NCBI GenBank assembly: GCA_016716705.1
Contig: JADJVF010000005.1
Span: 124,001 to 188,000 of the forward strand
Origin: Holophagales bacterium
Lineage (GTDB): Bacteria; Acidobacteriota; Thermoanaerobaculia; UBA5066
DNA length: 64,000 nt
Direction: 5' to 3'
Part shown: positions 50,375 to 59,161 of the stretch, piece by piece
Numbering within the stretch: the first letter of the stretch is position 1
Layout: each line of letters starts with the position of its first letter
Notes under the pieces: generated by a model
What the model saw: the letters and a program-made list of their open reading frames with translations, nothing else
Databases searched by the model: none
What the model was told of the DNA's origin: nothing
Translations under genes and position numbers: made by a program

Positions 50375-51829
50375 TCAGCGGGGGAGCGACTGGACGGCGG
50401 CCCGGGCCATGTCCAGGAGCGGCCGGGGAAGGACGCCCAGGACGAGGATCGCGACCGTGACGAGGATGTAGGCGGCCCCGGAGAGGACGTCCTCCTGGGG
50501 GGCGTCGACCTCGCGGCTCGGCTCCTTCATCCAGAGGTAGTAGACGACTCTGAGGTAGTACCCCGCCGAGACGAGGCTCCCGAAAATGCCGACGAGGGCG
50601 AGCGTGAAGAGGCCCGCGTCCACCGCAGCGCGGAAGACGAGGAGCTTTCCGATGAACCCGACCGTCGGCGGCAGACCCGTGAGGGAGAACATCGCGAGCG
50701 TCAGGACGGTCGCCGCGAAGGGTCGCTGGCGTCCCATCCCGGCGAGGTCGGCCAGGGGGTGCGGCTCCTTCTCCCCGTTCGAGAGGGCGGCCACCGCGAG
50801 GAACGCGGCGACGTTCGTGGCGAGGTAGCCCGCGAGAAAGACGAGGATCCCCTCGAAGGCCGGACCGTCGAAGGTCGCGAGGCCGATGGCCACGTACCCC
50901 ATCTGGGCGATGCCCGAGTAGGCGAGCATCCGCTTCAGGTCCCGCTGCGCGAGGGCGACGACGTTCCCGAAGAGGATGGAGAGGATCGCCAGGATCGAGA
51001 GGAGCGGGCGCCACGGCTCCCCGAGGCCGGCCGGGGCGAGCGTCGCGAGGACCTTCACGGCGACGACGACGGCGGCGGCCTTGGGCGCCGTCGAGAGGAA
51101 CGCGACGGCCGGCGTCGTCATCCCCTGGTAGACGTCCGGGGCCCAGGCGTGGAACGGGACGAGGGCGATCTTGAACGCGAGGGCCGAGAGGATCGCGAGC
51201 AGCCCGATCTGCAGCATCGGGTCGGAGAAGCCCTCGCCGCCCGCGAGCGCGCCCTTCAGCGTCGTGAGGCGCGTCGAGCCGAGGCGCCCGTAGACCGTGG
51301 CGAGACCGTAGAGGAAGAAGGTGGACGCGAAGGCGCCCATCAGGAAGTACTTCATCCCCGCTTCGGTCGCCTCGGGGACGTCCCGGTACCAGGCCGCCAG
51401 GACGTAGAGGGCGATCGACATCAGCTCGAGTCCGATGAAGACGACCAGGAGGTCGTTCCCCTTCACCATGAGCATCAGGCCCGCGGCCGACCAGAGGAGG
51501 AGGGCGTAGAACTCTCCCTGGTTGCGCTTGTCGCGCGAGAGGAGGGCGTCGGCTCCGAGCGTCACGAGGGCGACCGCCGCAAGCGCGAGGAGGTCGACGA
51601 ACCGGGTCAGCTCGGAGCCCTCGATGGCTCCCGCAAAGGCGCTCCCGGGGGCGTAGCCGCCGAGGAAGTTCGCCGCTGCCACGCCCGCGAGGGTGAGGTA
51701 GGGAAACGCGGGACGCAGGCTCCGGGCGAAGGCGTCGAGGAGGATGAGCGCGATCCCCAGGACGCAGAGGAAAGTCTCGGGGCCGACCGTGGCGAGGTCG
51801 GCGGGGGAGACGTGAAGGAAGCCGGTCAC
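50375..51829 (-). CDS. nuoN: NADH-quinone oxidoreductase subunit N
   Basis: The 484-residue antiporter-like subunit has about fourteen hydrophobic segments. Conserved features: SIALYVLAAWYRDVPEATEAGMKYF, VPFHAWAPDVYQGMTTP, with the key Lys/Glu charges of the Mrp-type core, and MLAYSGIAQMGYV. It forms one of the three proton channels of complex I in the inner membrane. It follows nuoM by 28 bases and precedes rex. Confidence 0.95.
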   Translation of the reverse strand: MTGFLHVSPADLATVGPETFLCVLGIALILLDAFARSLRPAFPYLTLAGVAAANFLGGYAPGSAFAGAIEGSELTRFVDLLALAAVALVTLGADALLSRDKRNQGEFYALLLWSAAGLMLMVKGNDLLVVFIGLELMSIALYVLAAWYRDVPEATEAGMKYFLMGAFASTFFLYGLATVYGRLGSTRLTTLKGALAGGEGFSDPMLQIGLLAILSALAFKIALVPFHAWAPDVYQGMTTPAVAFLSTAPKAAAVVVAVKVLATLAPAGLGEPWRPLLSILAILSILFGNVVALAQRDLKRMLAYSGIAQMGYVAIGLATFDGPAFEGILVFLAGYLATNVAAFLAVAALSNGEKEPHPLADLAGMGRQRPFAATVLTLAMFSLTGLPPTVGFIGKLLVFRAAVDAGLFTLALVGIFGSLVSAGYYLRVVYYLWMKEPSREVDAPQEDVLSGAAYILVTVAILVLGVLPRPLLDMARAAVQSLPR

Positions 51830-51857
51830 GTTCAGCAGCTCCTCTCGGCGGCGGACG

Positions 51858-53411
51858 TCACGGGACCATCCGGACGGCCGCGATCTGGACGACCGTCTCG
51901 ACGGAGTTGCGGACGAGGTCGAGGACCGGCTGCGGCCAGACCCCGAGGACGACGACGAGGACGATCATCGGGAACGCCGCGGCGAACTCCCAGGCGTTGA
52001 TGTCGGTGAGGCCGAGGTTGGCCTTCACCCGGTTCGGTCCCCAGAAGACCTTCTGGGTGAGGGTGAGGAGGTAGATGGCGCCGAGGATGAGGCCCGTCGC
52101 GGCGATCGCGGCCCAGACGACGTTCGCCTTGAAGACCCCGGCCAGGATCAGGAACTCGCCGACGAAGCCGTTGAGGCCGGGCAGGCCGACCGACCCGAGC
52201 ATGGCGATCACGAACAGGGTCGTCGTGACGGGGACCTGCGAGGCGATGCCGCCGTAGTCGGCCATCTCCCGCGTGTGGCGCCTCTCGTAGAGGACGCCGA
52301 CGAGGAGGAAGAGGAGACCCGTCGTCAGGCCGTGCCCGACCATCTGCAGGACCGCGCCCGAGACGGCGGTCACGTTCCCCGCGAAGATCCCGAGGACGAC
52401 GAGGGCGAGGTGGCTGACCGAGGAGTAGGCCACCAGCTTCTTCATGTCCTTCTGGGCCGCGGCGACCCAGGCGCCGTAGACGATGCCGATCAGGGCGAGG
52501 ACGGCGATCAGGGGCGTGTACCGGGCGGCCGCGCCGGGGAAGAGCGGGATCGCGAAGCGGAGGAGGCCGTACGTCCCGAGCTTCAGGAGGACGCCGGCGA
52601 GGATGATCGAGCCGCCCGTCGGCGCCTCGACGTGCGCGTCGGGGAGCCACGTGTGGAGAGGCCAGAGCGGGACCTTCACGAGGAAGGCGAGGGCGAAGGC
52701 CCAGAAGAGGAGCGCCTCCTGCGTGCCGGTCAGGCTCCAGACGCCCGTGGAAGCGGCCGGGATCCACTCGAGCAGGGAGAACGTCAGGATGCCGGTCGTC
52801 CGGGCGTGGACGCCCGAGGCGAAGAGGATCCCGACGAACATCAGGAGCGACCCGGCGAGCGTGAAGAGGACGAACTTCATCGTCGCGTAGATGCGACGCT
52901 TGCCGCCCCAGATCCCGATGATGAAGTACATCGGGACGAGCATCACTTCCCAGAAGACGTAGAAGAGGATCGCGTCGAGGGCCACGAGGCTCCCGAGCAT
53001 CCCCGTCTCCAGGACGAGGAACGCGGCGACGTACCCGCGCAGCTTCGGGATCGACTGCCCGAAGGAGAAGACGAGGACGAGCAACGTCAGGAGCGTCGTC
53101 AGCACGACGAGGATGAGCGAGAGCCCGTCCACGCCCATGAGGTAGCGGATCCCGAAACGCGGGATCCACGGACGGTCGACGAGGAGAGGCCGGAAGGCCT
53201 CCATCCCTGCGATCGCGGGGTTGAACTTCTGGAGGACGGCGACCGACACCGCGAACGTGGCGCCGCTCGCCAGGAGCCCGACGGCCCGGATCGCGTTCTT
53301 GGCCTCGTTCGAGAGGAAGAGAAGGACCAGCGCCCCGAGCGACGGCAGGAAGACCAGCGTCGTCAGGATGTCGGCCCCGAGCCACTGGATGGAGGTGCTG
53401 GAGTCGAGCAT
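51858..53411 (-). CDS. nuoM: NADH-quinone oxidoreductase subunit M
   Basis: The 517-residue antiporter-like subunit contains YLMGVDGLSLILV, FYVFWEVMLVPMYFIIGIWGG, PLWPLHTWLPDAHVEAPTGGS and KLVAYSSVSHLALV. These include the glutamate and lysine residues of the proton path. About fourteen hydrophobic segments; normal length and intact. It starts at 53411, six bases after nuoL ends. Confidence 0.96.
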   Translation of the reverse strand: MLDSSTSIQWLGADILTTLVFLPSLGALVLLFLSNEAKNAIRAVGLLASGATFAVSVAVLQKFNPAIAGMEAFRPLLVDRPWIPRFGIRYLMGVDGLSLILVVLTTLLTLLVLVFSFGQSIPKLRGYVAAFLVLETGMLGSLVALDAILFYVFWEVMLVPMYFIIGIWGGKRRIYATMKFVLFTLAGSLLMFVGILFASGVHARTTGILTFSLLEWIPAASTGVWSLTGTQEALLFWAFALAFLVKVPLWPLHTWLPDAHVEAPTGGSIILAGVLLKLGTYGLLRFAIPLFPGAAARYTPLIAVLALIGIVYGAWVAAAQKDMKKLVAYSSVSHLALVVLGIFAGNVTAVSGAVLQMVGHGLTTGLLFLLVGVLYERRHTREMADYGGIASQVPVTTTLFVIAMLGSVGLPGLNGFVGEFLILAGVFKANVVWAAIAATGLILGAIYLLTLTQKVFWGPNRVKANLGLTDINAWEFAAAFPMIVLVVVLGVWPQPVLDLVRNSVETVVQIAAVRMVP

Positions 53412-53417
53412 GCTCTC

Positions 53418-55541
53418 CTACCGCAGGAAGACGTAGATCGCGAGGGCGAGGACGCCGAGCGTGAAGCTCAGCGCGTAGTTACGGACGTTGCCGGTCGTGA
53501 AGAAGCGGACGAGGTCGCCCGTCAGCTCGACGAGGAAGGCGGAGGCGTTGACGACGCCGTCGATGACGAGGGAGTCGAAGCCGCGCCAGAGGAAGGTCCC
53601 GATCTTCCGGAACGGGGCGAGGACGCCGGCCTCGATCCCCTCGTCGACGTACCACCGGTTCTCGACGAGCCGGCCGAGGATTCCGGTCTTCATGTAGAAG
53701 GCGTTCGCCGGCGCGCTCGGCACCTGCGCGGTAGCGCCGGCCTGGCCATACCAGCGCCAGGCGAGGACGATCCCGGCGAGGGCGACGGCGACCGAGAGGC
53801 CCATGAGGATCCACTCGGTCAGGTGGGTGACCTCGTGCGGGTGCGCCACGGCGAGCGACGGGGCGAGGAACTCGATGAAACGGTTCTTTCCTCCGAGCAC
53901 CTCGGGCACCCCGAGGAAGCCGGCGACGACCGAGAAGAACGCCAGGACGACGAGCGGCACGGTCATCGTGGCAGGCGATTCGTGAACGTGCGCCTCGGCC
54001 CCCTTCGGTCCCCGGAAGGTCCCGAAGAAGGTCATCCGCGCGAGCCGGAACATGTAGAAGGCCGTCATGCCCGCCGTGAAGAGCCCGACGGCGAAGAGGA
54101 CCGGGTGACCGGCCCCGAACGCCGCACCGAGGATCTGGTCCTTCGAGAAGAAGCCGGCCAGCGGCGGGATTCCGGCGATGGCGACCGTGGCGAACATCAT
54201 CGTCCAGGCCGTCCACGGGATCCTGCGCCACAGGCCGCCCATCGCCCGCATGTCCTGCTCGTGGTGCATCGCCATGATGACCGAGCCCGAGCCGAGGAAG
54301 AGGCAGGCCTTGAAGAAGGCGTGGGTGAAGACGTGGAACATCCCCGCGCCGAACGCCCCGACGCCGCACGCCAGGAACATGTAGCCGAGCTGCGAGACGG
54401 TGGAGTAGGCGAGGACCTTCTTGATGTCGTTCTGGGCGAGGCCGATCGTCGCGGCGAGGACCGCGGTGAGGGCGCCGATCCAGGCGACGAGCGTCATGGC
54501 GTCGGGCGCGAGGACGAAGACGGCCGAGCAGCGCGCGACGAGGTAGACGCCGGCCGTGACCATCGTCGCGGCGTGGATGAGCGCCGAGACGGGGGTCGGG
54601 CCGGCCATGGCGTCGGGGAGCCAGACGTAGAGCGGCACCTGCGCGCTCTTGCCGACCGCGCCGAGGAAGAGGAGGAGGCAGACGGCGTAGACGCTGATCG
54701 ACGCGTTGCCGTTCATCGCCCCCTGCTTCGCCAGGTCGACGAAGGAGAAGTCCGTCGTCCCGAAAAGGGCGAGGATGCCGAAGATCCCGAGGACCATCCC
54801 GAAGTCGCCGATCCGGTTCGTGACGAACGCCTTCTTGCCGGCCGCGTGGGCGAAGTCCTTCTCGTAGTAGTAGCCGATGAGGAGGTAGGAGCAGAGCCCC
54901 ACGCCTTCCCAGCCGATGAAGAGCACGGGAAGGCTGTTCGCCAGGACGAGAGTCAGCATCGCGAACATGAAGAGGTTCAGGTAGGCGAAGTACCGTCCGT
55001 ACCCTTCCTCGTCCTGCAGGTAGCCGACGCTGTAGACGTGGATGAGCGTCCCGACGAACGTGACGAACGACAGCATCATGGCCGACAGCGCGTCGAGCCG
55101 GAACGCGACGTCGACCGTCACGTGTCCCGCGGCCATCCAGCGGTACGCCGTCTGGATTACGGGGGCGAGGCCCCCTTCCGTCGCGAGGGAGCCGGCGACG
55201 TAGGGGACGAGGTTCGCGAAGGCGACCACCGTGGCGAGCCCGACCGAAAGGACGCCGACGACGCCGTGGAAGAGGCGCTGCCAGTAGGGAAGGAACGGCC
55301 CGGCGGGACCGTGCGCGTGGTCGTCGTGGCTGTTGTGGCCGGAGTGGTCGCCGTGATCGGCGTCTGCGTGGTCCTCGTGCGCGTGACCGTGGTCGTCGTG
55401 CCCGTGGTCGTCCGGGTGGACGGCGCGCCAGTCGGCGGTCGTCTTCGCGGCCCGGCGCCACCCGCAGAGCAGGGCGACGAGGCCGTTCAGGAGGAACCCT
55501 GCGAGCGGGAGGGCGGGGATGAGCCAGAGGGGGAGCGTCAT
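53418..55541 (-). CDS. nuoL: NADH-quinone oxidoreductase subunit L with a histidine-rich loop
   Basis: The 707-residue subunit has the core motifs FIGWEGVGLCSYLLIGYYY, VPLYVWLPDAMAGPTPVSALIHAATMVTAGVYL and KVLAYSTVSQLGYM, and the long C-terminal lateral helix with its final anchor. About sixteen hydrophobic segments. Between the first and second segments lies an unusual insertion (residues 42-80) in which His and Asp alternate (HGHDDHGHAHEDH-like), absent from typical NuoL. It would sit in a loop at the membrane surface and could bind divalent metals; that is inference. Confidence 0.95.
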   Translation of the reverse strand: MTLPLWLIPALPLAGFLLNGLVALLCGWRRAAKTTADWRAVHPDDHGHDDHGHAHEDHADADHGDHSGHNSHDDHAHGPAGPFLPYWQRLFHGVVGVLSVGLATVVAFANLVPYVAGSLATEGGLAPVIQTAYRWMAAGHVTVDVAFRLDALSAMMLSFVTFVGTLIHVYSVGYLQDEEGYGRYFAYLNLFMFAMLTLVLANSLPVLFIGWEGVGLCSYLLIGYYYEKDFAHAAGKKAFVTNRIGDFGMVLGIFGILALFGTTDFSFVDLAKQGAMNGNASISVYAVCLLLFLGAVGKSAQVPLYVWLPDAMAGPTPVSALIHAATMVTAGVYLVARCSAVFVLAPDAMTLVAWIGALTAVLAATIGLAQNDIKKVLAYSTVSQLGYMFLACGVGAFGAGMFHVFTHAFFKACLFLGSGSVIMAMHHEQDMRAMGGLWRRIPWTAWTMMFATVAIAGIPPLAGFFSKDQILGAAFGAGHPVLFAVGLFTAGMTAFYMFRLARMTFFGTFRGPKGAEAHVHESPATMTVPLVVLAFFSVVAGFLGVPEVLGGKNRFIEFLAPSLAVAHPHEVTHLTEWILMGLSVAVALAGIVLAWRWYGQAGATAQVPSAPANAFYMKTGILGRLVENRWYVDEGIEAGVLAPFRKIGTFLWRGFDSLVIDGVVNASAFLVELTGDLVRFFTTGNVRNYALSFTLGVLALAIYVFLR

Positions 55542-55554
55542 GGCGTCGTGTCCC

Positions 55555-55893
55555 TCACCACTTCAGCGAGCTGAGCCGGTCGACGTCGATCGTCCGCCGC
55601 GCGCGGAAGAGGGCGACGAAGATCGCGAGGCCGACCGCCGCCTCGGCGGCGGCGATGGCGATGACGAAGAAGACGACCATCTGGCCGGTCGCGTCTCCCC
55701 GCATCCGGGCGTAGGCCAGGACGAGGAGGTTCACCGCGTTCATCATCAGCTCGATCGAGAGAAAGATCGAAAGGGTGTTCCTCTTCAGGAGCGCCCCGGC
55801 GAGCCCGATGACGAAGAGGATCGTCCCGACCGCCAGGTAGGCGTTCAGGGGGACGGTCATCGGGACGACGGCGTTCATTGCGGCGCCCTCCAT
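55555..55893 (-). CDS. nuoK: NADH-quinone oxidoreductase subunit K
   Basis: The 112-residue protein has three membrane helices, with the conserved glutamates in FLSIELMMNAVNL and AIAAAEAAVGLAI. The ATG at 55893 is one base after the nuoJ stop; internal Met 6 or 12 are alternative starts that would give a more typical N-terminus. Confidence 0.95.
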   Translation of the reverse strand: MEGAAMNAVVPMTVPLNAYLAVGTILFVIGLAGALLKRNTLSIFLSIELMMNAVNLLVLAYARMRGDATGQMVVFFVIAIAAAEAAVGLAIFVALFRARRTIDVDRLSSLKW

Positions 55894-55894
55894 C

Positions 55895-56410
55895 TCAGTC
55901 GAACCTCCGCTTGGAGAGGATGAGCGCGCCGACGGCCGCGAGAAGGAGCAGCACCGAGAGCGCTTCGAAGGCGAGGAGGTGGTCCGAGAAGAGGAGCCTG
56001 CCCAGGATCGGGATCTCGTCCTTCACGTTGGCGATCGGCCCGCCCGCTGCCGGTACCGGCGGCGCCCCGGCCTTCAGCGTCACTCCGAGGAGGAGACCCC
56101 CGAGGGCGACGACGGACACGAGGCCGAGGAGGCGCTGGATCGGCCGCTCGTCGTGCCCCTCCGCTTCCTGCGTGAGGTTCAGGAGCATGACGACGAAGAG
56201 GAAGAGGACGAGGATCGCGCCGGCGTAGACGATCACCTGGAGCGCCGCGATGAAGGGGGCGGACAGGAGGACCGAGAGGACCGCGAGCGCGAAGAAGGTC
56301 AGGACGAGGGAGATCACGCTCTTGACGGGCGTCTTGACGACGACCATCGCGAGGGCGGAGACGATCGCGAGCCCCGAGGCGATCGCGAAGACGACGAGCT
56401 CGAGCGACAT
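55895..56410 (-). CDS. nuoJ: NADH-quinone oxidoreductase subunit J
   Basis: The 171-residue protein has five hydrophobic segments. AALQVIVYAGAILVLFLFVVMLLNL is the highly conserved TM3 region with its pi-bulge. It begins 13 bases after the nuoH stop, so no room remains for nuoI, which normally lies between H and J. Confidence 0.94.
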   Translation of the reverse strand: MSLELVVFAIASGLAIVSALAMVVVKTPVKSVISLVLTFFALAVLSVLLSAPFIAALQVIVYAGAILVLFLFVVMLLNLTQEAEGHDERPIQRLLGLVSVVALGGLLLGVTLKAGAPPVPAAGGPIANVKDEIPILGRLLFSDHLLAFEALSVLLLLAAVGALILSKRRFD

Positions 56411-56423
56411 CGGCTTCAGTCCC

Positions 56424-57458
56424 TCATTTCGCGGCGACGAACGCCGCCACGACGATCAGGTGGAAGAAGGAGAGCGGGAGGAGGACCTTCCAGCCCAGGT
56501 CCATCAGCTGGTCGTACCGGAAGCGGGGGAGCGTCCAGCGGACCCAGATGAACAGGGCGATGAACATGAGCGTCTTCGCGAAGAAGACGGCGATCGAGGC
56601 GAGGGCTCCCCAGACGCCGGTGAACGCGACCCCGGGGAGCGACCAGCCGCCGAAGTAGAGGGTCACCACGAGGCCCGAGGCGGCGATGATGTTCGCGTAC
56701 TCGCCCATGAAGAACATGCCGAACTTGAAGGCCGAGTACTCCGTGTGGAAGCCGGCGACGAGCTCGGCTTCGGCCTCGGCGAGGTCGAACGGGAGCCGGT
56801 TCGTCTCGGCGAAGACCGCGATCAGGAAGATCAGGAACCCGACGAACTGGGGCACGACGTTCCAGACGTGCGTCTGCTGCCACTCGACGACGGCGGGGAG
56901 GCGGAGGGACCCGGCCACCAGGAACGTCGAGGCGGCCGCGAAGCCCATCGAGAGCTCGTAGCTGATGATCTGGGCCGAGGCGCGCAGGCCGCCCATCATC
57001 GAGTACTTGTTGTTGGACGACCAGCCGGCGAGGACGATGCCGTACACGCCGAGCGAGGCGAACGCGAAGATGTAGAGGATCCCGATGTTGACGTCGGCGA
57101 TGATGAGCGGGACGTGCCGGGTGACGCCGCCGATCGTGACGTCGAGCGGCGCGCCGAACGGGATGACGGCGAACGTCACGAGGGCCGGCATCATCGTGAT
57201 CCAGGGCGCCAGGTTGTAGATGAACCTGTCGACGTAGGTCGGCGTGACGTCTTCCTTCATGAAGAGCTTGATCACGTCCGCGACGGCCTGGAAGAGACCG
57301 AAGGGTCCGACCCGGTTCGGGCCGGGACGGTCCTGGATCATCCCGGCGCCGCGCCGCTCGGCCCACACGAGGTTCGGCAGGAGGGCCGCCAGGGCGATGG
57401 CCCAGATGAGGAGGATCTTCGCGATGGCCGCGACGACGATGAAGGTGGCGTCGCTCAC
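56424..57458 (-). CDS. nuoH: NADH-quinone oxidoreductase subunit H
   Basis: The 344-residue protein starts at GTG 57458 in a GTGA overlap with nuoG. It has the quinone-chamber signatures AERRGAGMIQDRPGPNRVGPFG and AETNRLPFDLAEAEAELVAGFHTEY, with about eight hydrophobic segments. It joins the membrane arm to the quinone site formed with NuoB and NuoD, which are not encoded here. Confidence 0.96.
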   Translation of the reverse strand: MSDATFIVVAAIAKILLIWAIALAALLPNLVWAERRGAGMIQDRPGPNRVGPFGLFQAVADVIKLFMKEDVTPTYVDRFIYNLAPWITMMPALVTFAVIPFGAPLDVTIGGVTRHVPLIIADVNIGILYIFAFASLGVYGIVLAGWSSNNKYSMMGGLRASAQIISYELSMGFAAASTFLVAGSLRLPAVVEWQQTHVWNVVPQFVGFLIFLIAVFAETNRLPFDLAEAEAELVAGFHTEYSAFKFGMFFMGEYANIIAASGLVVTLYFGGWSLPGVAFTGVWGALASIAVFFAKTLMFIALFIWVRWTLPRFRYDQLMDLGWKVLLPLSFFHLIVVAAFVAAK

Positions 57459-59161
57459 TTCTCTCCTCCGGCCGTGCCGGCGGCTTCAGCGACCGCCGCG
57501 AGGATCTCGGCGGGATTCGCCAGGCGCCGCTCGAGGAGGACGTCGTAGGCCGAGGTGGGCGAGGCCGACGCGTCGTTCCCGACCAGGCCTGCGGAATCCC
57601 ACTCGAGGCCGGCGTATCCCGGCACGGTGCCCTTCATCCGCTCGAAGACGGCCTTCGCCGTCCACTGGGGGTCGAAGGCGTTCCACCTCTTTCCGAGGTG
57701 GAGGAGGACCTCGAGGTCGGTCCTCACGATCGGCGGCGGGACGATGGCGAGCTGGAACCTCTGGACGAGGCCGAGGACGTTCACGAACGTCCCTTCCTTG
57801 CCGGCGAGGCTCGCCACGGGGAGGAGGATGTCGGCGGCGTCGGTCAGGAGGTTCGTCCGCCGCCCGTGGACGACGAGCGTCTTCGCCCGGCAGAGCGCCA
57901 GGATGAACTCCGGGTCGGAGACGCGGGACGTGAACTCGGCGTCGGCGACGTAGAGGACGTCCGGCGTGTACGACCCGTCGAGGAGGCGGGCGAGGGCCGA
58001 GCCCTTGCCGGCGCGGGCGACGCCCGCGGCCTCGGCGCCGCGGGAGTTCGGCGCGGCTTCCCTGCCGACGAGCCAGCCGCCGGGCACGGCGGGGTTCTTG
58101 ATCCTCCGCTCGGGCCCGAGGTCGGCGTGGAACTCGACGTGGGGGACACCCACGGTTCCCTTGAAGAGCTGTGCGAGGAGCCAGCTCTCCTCCGTGGAGA
58201 GGCGGGCCGAGCCGAGGACGAGGACCGACGCGGGATCCTTCGAGACGGCGGCGTCGACGGCGGCCTTCACCGCGTCGAGGGCCTCGCCCCAGTGCGTCTC
58301 GCGGGTCGTCCCGGCTTTCCTGAGGACCGGCCGGGTGAAGTCGTTCCCGTTCAGCTCCTCGGCGCGGAAGCGCCCGTAGTCGCACATCCAGAAGTCGTTC
58401 ACGGCGAGGTTCACGCGCGGCAGGAACCGGTAGACCACCCGGTCGCGGTGCTCGATGGAGACGTTGCAGCCGATCTCACAGCCGTCGCAGACGGACCGGG
58501 CCTTGTCGAGCCACCAGACCCGCTTGCGGAAGCGGAACTCCTTCGTCGTCAGGGCGCCGACCGGGCAGACGTCGGCGGCGCAGGCCGACCAGGCGTTGTC
58601 GAGCTCCTTGCCCTCGTGCGTCCAGACGAACGCGTGTCCGCCCCGTTCGATCAGCGACAGCTCGCCGGTGCCGGAGATCTCGCTGCAGAACCGGATGCAG
58701 CGCGTGCACTGGATGCAGCGCGTCATGTCGGCGATGACGTGGGGGCCGATGCTCGTCCGGTCGTAGCCCGGGAACTGGCGGCGGGGCTCGACCGTCCGCG
58801 AGACGGGAAGGCCCGCCGCGACGGCGTTGTCCTGCAGCTTGCACTCGCCCGCCTGGTCGCAGATGGGGCAGTCGAGCGGGTGGTTGATGAGGAGGAACTC
58901 CATCGTCGCGTTTCTCGCGGCGAGGGCCTTCTCGGAGCTGGCCAGAACGACCATCCCGTCGCGCACGGGGACCGTGCAGGAGGCCTGGATCTTCGGGACC
59001 CCCTCGATCTCGACCATGCACATCCGGCACTGGCCGACGATGGAGAGGCGCGGGTGGTAGCAGAAGTGGGGGACGTCGACCCCGGCCGCCCGGCACGCCT
59101 CGAGGACGTTCGTGGTGTCGGGGACCTCGACGGTCCGTCCGTCGACGGTGACCTTCGCCAT
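57455..59161 (-). CDS. nuoG: NADH-quinone oxidoreductase subunit G (short form)
   Basis: The 568-residue protein starts at ATG 59161, sharing one base with the nuoF stop. Clusters: [2Fe-2S] CYHPRLSIVGQCRMC plus ASC; the His-Cys3 [4Fe-4S] site HPLDCPICDQAGEC; a [4Fe-4S] site CIQCTRC/CPVGA; and CDGCEIGC. The molybdopterin-oxidoreductase-like part is short, as in many non-enterobacterial NuoG proteins (E. coli is about 900). It carries electrons from NuoF to NuoI, whose gene is missing from this operon. Confidence 0.94.
   Translation of the reverse strand: MAKVTVDGRTVEVPDTTNVLEACRAAGVDVPHFCYHPRLSIVGQCRMCMVEIEGVPKIQASCTVPVRDGMVVLASSEKALAARNATMEFLLINHPLDCPICDQAGECKLQDNAVAAGLPVSRTVEPRRQFPGYDRTSIGPHVIADMTRCIQCTRCIRFCSEISGTGELSLIERGGHAFVWTHEGKELDNAWSACAADVCPVGALTTKEFRFRKRVWWLDKARSVCDGCEIGCNVSIEHRDRVVYRFLPRVNLAVNDFWMCDYGRFRAEELNGNDFTRPVLRKAGTTRETHWGEALDAVKAAVDAAVSKDPASVLVLGSARLSTEESWLLAQLFKGTVGVPHVEFHADLGPERRIKNPAVPGGWLVGREAAPNSRGAEAAGVARAGKGSALARLLDGSYTPDVLYVADAEFTSRVSDPEFILALCRAKTLVVHGRRTNLLTDAADILLPVASLAGKEGTFVNVLGLVQRFQLAIVPPPIVRTDLEVLLHLGKRWNAFDPQWTAKAVFERMKGTVPGYAGLEWDSAGLVGNDASASPTSAYDVLLERRLANPAEILAAVAEAAGTAGGEK

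Noticed and set aside
55302..55418. The GTGG/CGTC-rich tract as a tandem DNA repeat.
   Set aside because: It is coding sequence for the His/Asp-rich loop of NuoL; the repetition follows from codon use.
50300..55574. Very long plus-strand open frames opposite nuoN, nuoM and nuoL.
   Set aside because: Highly charged (Glu/Arg/Asp/His) translations mirroring the hydrophobic Nuo proteins; no ribosome sites or motifs.
56411..56423. A hidden nuoI between nuoH and nuoJ.
   Set aside because: Only 13 bases separate the two genes, and no ferredoxin-type CxxCxxCxxxCP pair occurs nearby in any frame.
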